A DNA stretch of 64,000 nucleotides, taken from contig OX031064.1 of NCBI GenBank assembly GCA_943736015.1, positions 38,119,361 to 38,183,360 on the forward strand. Reading direction: 5' to 3'. The translations under genes were made by a program, and so were the position numbers. This document shows, one piece after another, positions 30,301-36,300 of the stretch. Source of the stretch: Tridacna crocea (lineage: Eukaryota; Mollusca; Bivalvia; Cardiida; Cardiidae). The notes beneath the pieces were generated by a model. The model ran no database searches, was not told where the DNA came from, and saw nothing but the letters and a program-made list of their open reading frames with translations. Position 1 is the stretch's first letter. Every line of letters starts with the position of its first letter.

Positions 30301-33300
30301 GCTGGTTACCAGCATTTTCTCCTTTTCCCAAAATGTTTTCAAAAGGCTTTTTTTTAACAGAATCGTGAAAACCCAAGTTGTTTGGTAGAGTTAAAGGACT
30401 GCTTTAGAATCATGCAGAAAATGTGAATAATTATAACTCAAACTTTGATCATCTAAATAACATATATTTTCATTACAAAATCATTCATTGATAGCTGCTT
30501 TCAAGATACCCTTAAAATTGAAAACCACCATGCAATTACTTTTTATGTTAGATATATAAAAGCTGTATCCAAAATTGTTTATGGTGCAAGGCAGTGGCTG
30601 CATTTATCTAGAATTTTAGGGGTTATTTATCACTGTATGGAAATTTCTTCGGTGAATTCAAGATGACGGACACGTGTTATTGACAAAGTAAGTGTCGTTT
30701 AATTTTGGTCCAAACGTGTTTCAAATTGCATCCCCTGCAACAAGTAAGGTACCAATCTAAAGAGCTTTGATTGGAAAAGCAGTTGATAGTAGCTGATGAG
30801 AAAACGGGAGTGCCTCTCGTCCGTAATCTCGCGCTGAACATGATGTTTTGATGAAGTTGAAAAACTAAGCGGGAGACCGGAAGAAAACTGGCTTTATTTC
30901 ATCGAATAGAAAGCTAAATGATAAAAGAATGTACCTCGATCTTGAATTCACCGAAGAAATTTCCCGTACAGATTTTCCATACAGTGTTTATAGTACAACC
31001 CACTATTACACTGGGTAGACAAAAAGAAAAGTAGTATGAGTATCTCAAAGTAAGAGATATAATATGTAGAGAATAAAAAACCTATAAGCAGATTAATATT
31101 GAAATTATTCCGTAAAACCAAGCAGTTGCTTGTGACAAGCAAGTACTCCCTTTCCATCAATGTTTGGACATTTTTCAATAGCTCCTCAATGCTAACAATT
31201 GTTTGTGTAAGAATGGGTTAGATGTAGTTGATCTATAGGACTTACCGACATTGCAAACTAAATAGACGTGAAAATATTTACATATGTAATGCAAGCACAA
31301 TTATATACCATAAAACCATGAGCAAACACCATCATATCTGATATGAAAAAAAGAATATGTATACTAGTCTACTCATATACATGTATCCCCATATTTGTCC
31401 ATTGTCTTTATTCAAAGGCTTGAGTGGTAATAGCAGATCGACTTTGATGAAAGTATTTTGAGAATAGATACTGCTTATTTTGAACAACTTCCACACATGC
31501 CATAGTATTTGTTTGACCAGCTTAACCCTTTACCCCATAAGGCATTTCTATGGTATTACTAATGGACACTAATTAGCAGTAAGGATGAAGCCTTTTCTTA
31601 TGTGTATATTTAACCTTTTGATAGCATAGAAAACATTGTGGCAAAAGGTTAAATTGCTTGTCATGAGCAATTTCACCTTTTGCCACAATATTTTCTAGAG
31701 GCTCCTACAAGCAATGCGTAGAAATGAGTATCTGTGGAGTAAAGGGTTAAAGGCCAGCAGAGGCTTCAAAAGGTGTCTGCCCCTTACAAGAGATTATCTT
31801 TAATTGACCCTAAATAACAGCAAGGATGAAGCCCTTACTTATGTGTATATATGACACCTTTAGAGAGTGTAGAAAACATTGTAGCAAAAGGTGAAATTGC
31901 TCGTCACGAGCAATTTCACCTTTTGCCACAATATTTTCTAAAGGCTCCTAAAAGCAATGCGTAGAAATGAGTATCTGTGGAGTAAAGTGTTCAAGGCCAG
32001 CAGAGGCTTCAAAAGGTGTCTGCCCATAATTACAAGAGATTATTCCTGCTCTTCTTCAAAATTATTTATCTCATAACCTCGGTTGTTTTCAGTGTAATGT
32101 ACCCATTATGAATTTTCTTATCTCACACATGTTTGATATCACCATTGTGCGACACCATTTTTGACATCATTTTGTATGTATTTCCTAGAAGTGAATGGAT
32201 TACGGATATTACACCCTGTGCATCTATTGTCTGTTTTGAATCTTTTTATCTATTTGTAAAATACTGTTATGTGATAAAAAGACTCTGACATTTGTAGGCT
32301 TATGAGATCAGAATTTTATCAAACTCAAGAAAGAATATCATTATAAGCTCGTCAGAGGCTCCCTTAATAACATTTTCCCAAGACTTATTTAACCCATTAC
32401 CACACAATCCATACTTTTGACGCCCCTGAGAAAGAAGCCTTTAGAAAACATTGTGGGAAAAGGAGAAAATGCTGGTAACCAGCATTTTCTCCTTTTCCCA
32501 CAATGCTTTCTACCCTTCACAAAACAAATTTCAAATTTTCAGTCACTTTTATTTTGTTGTCTGCAAATGCTTTCAATTTGGACCAGTCTAAAATATTTGT
32601 CGTTTGGTAATGGGTTAAAAAATAGAGAATTATCAACTGGTTGTTTTTGATATGAAAAATATCTAACGAGGATGCGTTGTTAGGCGTTGAAAAAACGAGT
32701 GCGCAGCACAAGTTTTTTCAACGCCTTACGACGCGTCCAAGTGAGATATTTTTCATATAAAAAATAACCAGTTGATTATTCTATCTATTATTTACCTTAT
32801 TAACATCATTATTTGTAATTTTGCATTTGAAAGTCAAAAAAAATGTAGTCGAAAAAAAAATAGTTCCCAAATTACGGCAGGAAGTGAAAGTCAAAGTTGA
32901 TAACGTCACTAGTGATGATATCAAAATTTATTACACTGGGAAATTCCAGGTTTCGCTGCTAGGTATATAATAAAATCTTATCTCAATGCCAACTCATGTC
33001 AGACCCTATATATCTCATAACACTCATACATCATAAGATTATAGCAGGTGTGTGAAAGCATTCTTCTATCTCTTTGCCAAACAACAGAAATGTTAACAGG
33101 TCCAAATTCAAAGTATGTGCAAGTTACAACTTTTAACCCTTTCCCACACAATGACAACTTTTAACACCGCTGAAAGAGAAGGCTTTAGAAAACATTGTGG
33201 GAAAAGGAGAAAATGCTGCATTTTCTCCTTTTCCCACAATGTTTTCTAATGGCTTCCTTCTCAGGGTCGTCAAAAGTAGGGATTGTGTGGTTATGGGTTA

Positions 33301-36300
33301 ATCAACTGCAAATGTTTCAAATATGGAACTAGCCTGAAATTTTTTTGTTTGGCAAAGAGTTAAAAACATGACTTAATTTGACTGACAAGCCATTATCTTC
33401 AGTTTTTAACAAAGCTATTTATGTCCATAGTTCATTAAACATAACTATCTGTCTTTAGGTCAAAATTCAGAAAGAACACACAATGCACTGCTTTCAACTT
33501 TTACAATGTCTAGCATATCATCGGTTTGCTTCCAAAACCTCGTAACTACAGCTTGTAACAAGCTGTTGGAAGCAAATCGACCATATTGTCTCTGACTTAT
33601 AAAATTACCACACAATCTCAAAATGAACAGCCTTGAGAAAGAAGGCTTTTTAAAATATTGCGGAAAAAGGATTGGAAAAGAGTTCATAACCAGAGCACTG
33701 TTTTTATCTGACTCAAGACAAACCTTATTAATTTTAGCCACATTTTATGTCATCTGCAAATGCTTGTATTTGTGACTTAGTCTGAAATTTGGGTGTGTGT
33801 TAATTACGGAGTAAATTTTAAAGACATCGATGTAATCCTAGGACACTAAGCAAAGCCTACATTGCCTTTCTTTTTATGACCCTATGGAACGAAACCCTTT
33901 AACTCTACCAAATGACAAATTTTAGACTGGTCCAAATTGAAAACATTTGCAGAATTCCTTAAAAGTTTTTTTTTTACCCTGAAAATTTGGGGTAAAAAAT
34001 GGGATAGAGCTGTTTTTGGAGTGGTTATCTGTTCTGGTCCTGTTATATGGATACCCCATCACTTTCTTTAAAAATAACCCCCTTTAACTCTCTACCACAC
34101 AAGAAAATTTAAGACTGGTCCAAATTGAAAGCATTTGAAGACGACAAAATAAAGGTAACTGAAAAATAAAAAAATTGTTTAGGGAGGGGTAGAAAACATT
34201 GTGGGTAAAGGAGAAAATGCTGGTTACCAGCATTTTCAAAAGGCTTCTTTCTCAGGGTCTTTAAAAGTTGGGATTGTGTGGTAACAAGTTAAAAGACCTG
34301 AATGCCATAACCACTGAGCTAAAAATATAGAGATATCTCTTTAGCTCAGTGGTTATAGTATTGGTCTTTTAAACCTCGAAAAAATGAGGATATTCGTCCA
34401 CCATGGTTTTGAATCCCGCCTGGGATGAGGTTTGTAATTTTACTTACGCATTTCTTGTGAACTTTCATGTTTGTTAAAGAATCCATAATTATGTGACAAA
34501 AAACCTCGCACAATGCTTTGCGCATCACAGAGATGCTTTAAAACCCCTTTTGCAAGAGCACTGAAGAGCACAAATGGTTTTAAATAAGATTGGACAGGAA
34601 TCTGAAGTCTGAGTCTAGTCTAGCCAATCACAATGGTCTCTTACAGCTAAACTTACCCTACTATAATACTACTTAGCCCCTCACTAAATACTCCTTGGTT
34701 TTTATGACCCAGAGGAAGACGCCTTCTGAAAGCATTGTGGGAAAAGGAGAAAATGCTGGTAATCAGCATTTTCTCCTTTTCCCACAATGCTTTCTCCTCT
34801 TCTAAAGTCAAGTTTCAATTTTTTGAGTCACATTTATTTTGTCATCTGCAAATGCTTTCAACTTGGACAGGTCTAAAATTTTCTTGTTTAGTAAAGAGTT
34901 AAACTTTTGAGCACTAAGCAAAAACCCAGAGTTTCTATAGACGGTGTAAATCAAGATCAGACTGCACAGAATGGCAGTCTCATCTTAGATCTACACTATC
35001 TGATATTGATGTGAGACCTTCCAGAAAGAGATCTGATAACTGCAATAGAGCATTTAATCTCCATGATATTTTGAAATGTGCACTTAGAGCACTCTACAAT
35101 AAGGACTAAACCAAACCAAACTCAATAGTTAACAAATCATCTTAGTACCTTTTTTCTTATCTCTATGTCCTGAAGAAAATTTTATGCATGCAAATATCTT
35201 TTTACACAACAAGAAAATGCTACATCCTTTTAACCCTTTACCTGATATGCCAATTTGAGGCTCTTCCATTTCAGCAGCAAATAAAGATATGATGTCAAAA
35301 ATATGGACAAATGAGGATACAAATATCTGATTGAGTGGAAAACATTGTGGGAAAAGGAGAAATTGCTCGTTATGAGCAATTTCTCCTTTTCCTACAATGT
35401 TTTCAAAAGCTGTCTGTATTTGATACGTTAAAATGAGTATCTATGGAGTAAAGGGTTAACCCTTTACCACACAGCAAAATGTTAGACCTATCCAAATTAA
35501 AAGCATTTCCAGACAACAATTTTAAAGTGGCTCAAATGGTGCAATTTTGCTTTGATAGGGTAGAAAACTTTGCATTGTGGGAAAATTAGAAAATGCTAGT
35601 TACCAGCATTTTCTCCTTTTCCCACAATATTTTCGAAAGTCTTCTTCCTCAGGGGTGTTAAAAGTCGTCATTGTGTGGTAAAGGGTTAAGTCTAGTTACC
35701 TTTTAACAACAAAATTTTAGACTTGTCCAAACTGAAAGCATTTGCAGATGACAAAATAAATGTGATTCAAAAATCAAAATTTGACTTTGAAGTAGTAGAA
35801 AACAATGTGGTAAAAGGAGAAAATCATTTTCTCCTTTTCCCACACTGTTTTCAGAAGGCTTCTTCATCAGGGTTGTTAAAATCACCAGGGATTGTTTGGT
35901 AACTTACGAGTTAATGAAATAGGTGAATCTGAGGTTTGAAGTGTTACACTGCTTCCAGGCACTGCTGGTTTGATTCCCAGTTTAGCAATTTTTTTGCTGT
36001 GAACTGATCATGGCAATTATGGCAGGATTCATTCTTCTAATGGATGAACACTATTCTAAATGATGTTTTTGTGGAAAGTGGATGGAGGCTTCGAAAGAAT
36101 GTTGTAAAAAAGACTGCTAAAAGCAACTCCAGGAAAGTGTGGAGAGGTGCCATATTAATATGTAATAGTATTTAAAACTGTCTTTGTAAATAAATATCAC
36201 TGCAGCCAAGTCAAGCCATCAGATTTCATGTAACTTACTTTAAGTCTATACCAAACAATAAAATTTTACAATTGACGAAACAGAGAGCATTTGTAGACAA

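Noticed and set aside
32417-32650. Frames of 60-80 codons reading NIVGKGENAGNQHFLLFPQC, seen in dozens of places
   Set aside because: This peptide is the translated hairpin of the MITE and recurs wherever a copy stands; it is not a gene family.
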